Below, in pieces: positions 5,962 through 6,034 of a stretch of DNA of 6,034 nt; position 1 is the first letter of the stretch; each line of letters opens with the position of its first letter. The notes below the pieces were generated by a model. It had not been told where the DNA came from and did no database searches. It saw nothing but the letters and a program-made list of their open reading frames with translations. The stretch comes from Armatimonadota bacterium (GTDB lineage Bacteria > Armatimonadota > Zipacnadia > Zipacnadales > JABUFB01): NCBI GenBank assembly GCA_018056145.1, contig JAGPGE010000383.1, positions 1 to 6,034 on the forward strand, written 5' to 3'. A program made the position numbers and the translations under genes.

Positions 5962-6034
5962 ATGGAAACCCAGGTGACATTGACCATGCAGGACCAACAT
6001 CAGGCGTCCGTACTGCAGTTGCTGGACTCATCGC
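5962..6034 (+). CDS. N-terminus of a probable transposase, truncated by the window edge
   Basis: The frame gives METQVTLTMQDQ, then HQASVLQLLDSS, 24 codons before the right edge. An earlier in-frame ATG lies at 5953 inside the repeat, and another at 5986; the frame is open back to 5917. None has a clear Shine-Dalgarno, so the start is uncertain. The pattern (a short strand, then a polar turn and a helix of the VLQLLDSS type) resembles the start of transposases whose first domain is a helix-turn-helix of the 'applies pressure as R/K-rich recognition helix' kind seen in ISNCY and IS481 relatives, but the diagnostic helix-turn-helix and catalytic DDE residues would be outside the window. The call depends mainly on the flanking repeats. 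A non-transposase gene is possible. Confidence 0.42.
   Translation, partial: METQVTLTMQDQHQASVLQLLDSS

Larger units (their letters stand above)
5917..6034 (+). mobile_element. Left end of a probable insertion sequence (partial)
   Basis: Two near-identical direct repeats followed at once by a rightward frame with a helical, transposase-like N-terminus suggest the left end of an insertion sequence, most of which lies beyond the window. From memory, TTCTGCGA...TGTCAG-type ends occur in elements of the ISNCY (IS1202/ISDol1-like) group; this could not be checked. The outer boundary is uncertain: it may begin a few bases before 5917 or as far left as the diverged repeat at 5796. Target duplication cannot be judged because the other end is missing. 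Confidence 0.42.

Noticed and set aside
5649..5987. 112-codon minus-strand frame starting inside the IS end
   Set aside because: Its first part is the complement of the IS-end repeats and transposase start. It has no recognisable protein and no ribosome binding site. Only its last 38 codons were kept, as a low-interest leader possibility.

Overview
The window is GC-rich (a little over 60% by eye) and is almost filled by one leftward (minus-strand) gene cluster. The partial start of a probable insertion sequence reads rightward off the right-hand edge. Nothing fixes the taxon. Dense GC-rich coding, an ABC-2 exporter paired with a membrane-anchored TPR protein, and a large cytosolic carbohydrate-enzyme-like protein suggest an environmental bacterium of the Armatimonadota/Planctomycetota/Verrucomicrobiota kind. 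That placement is inference from remembered family distribution, not a search.

In order of transcription (right to left) the cluster is: (1) an ABC transporter ATPase, 4714-5652; (2) its ABC-2 type permease, 3714-4721, whose ATG overlaps the ATPase stop by 8 nt; (3) an N-terminally anchored TPR protein, 2597-3652, 61 nt downstream; (4) an 808-residue cytosolic protein of unknown function, 53-2479, 117 nt further on behind a hairpin, which looks like a TIM-barrel plus GATase-like architecture; (5) the first 12 codons of a further gene, 1-38, with a strong Shine-Dalgarno, running off the left edge. Genes 1 and 2 are clearly one transporter. The TPR protein is probably its membrane-associated partner. 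Genes 4 and 5 may share the transcript but need not share the function.

The ATPase has an odd start. Its reading frame is open from about 5808, but no ATG, GTG or TTG occurs upstream of a GTG at 5559, and that GTG would remove the conserved N-terminal strand and A-loop tyrosine. An ATA at 5650-5652 sits 8 nt after a GGGAGGT and gives the expected family N-terminus, so the gene uses a very rare AUA start, has lost its ATG, or carries a sequencing error.

The stretch 5653-5916 holds no convincing gene. It contains a possible ECF-type promoter for the cluster, small inverted repeats and one diverged copy of a repeat. From 5917 to the edge, two near-identical direct repeats about 18 nt long (26 nt apart) precede a rightward reading frame. 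This looks like the left end of an insertion sequence and the N-terminus of its transposase.

I found no tRNA, rRNA, CRISPR array or defence system. The two most checkable unusual features are the ATPase start codon and the repeat-bordered IS end. The 808-residue protein is the most functionally open gene.
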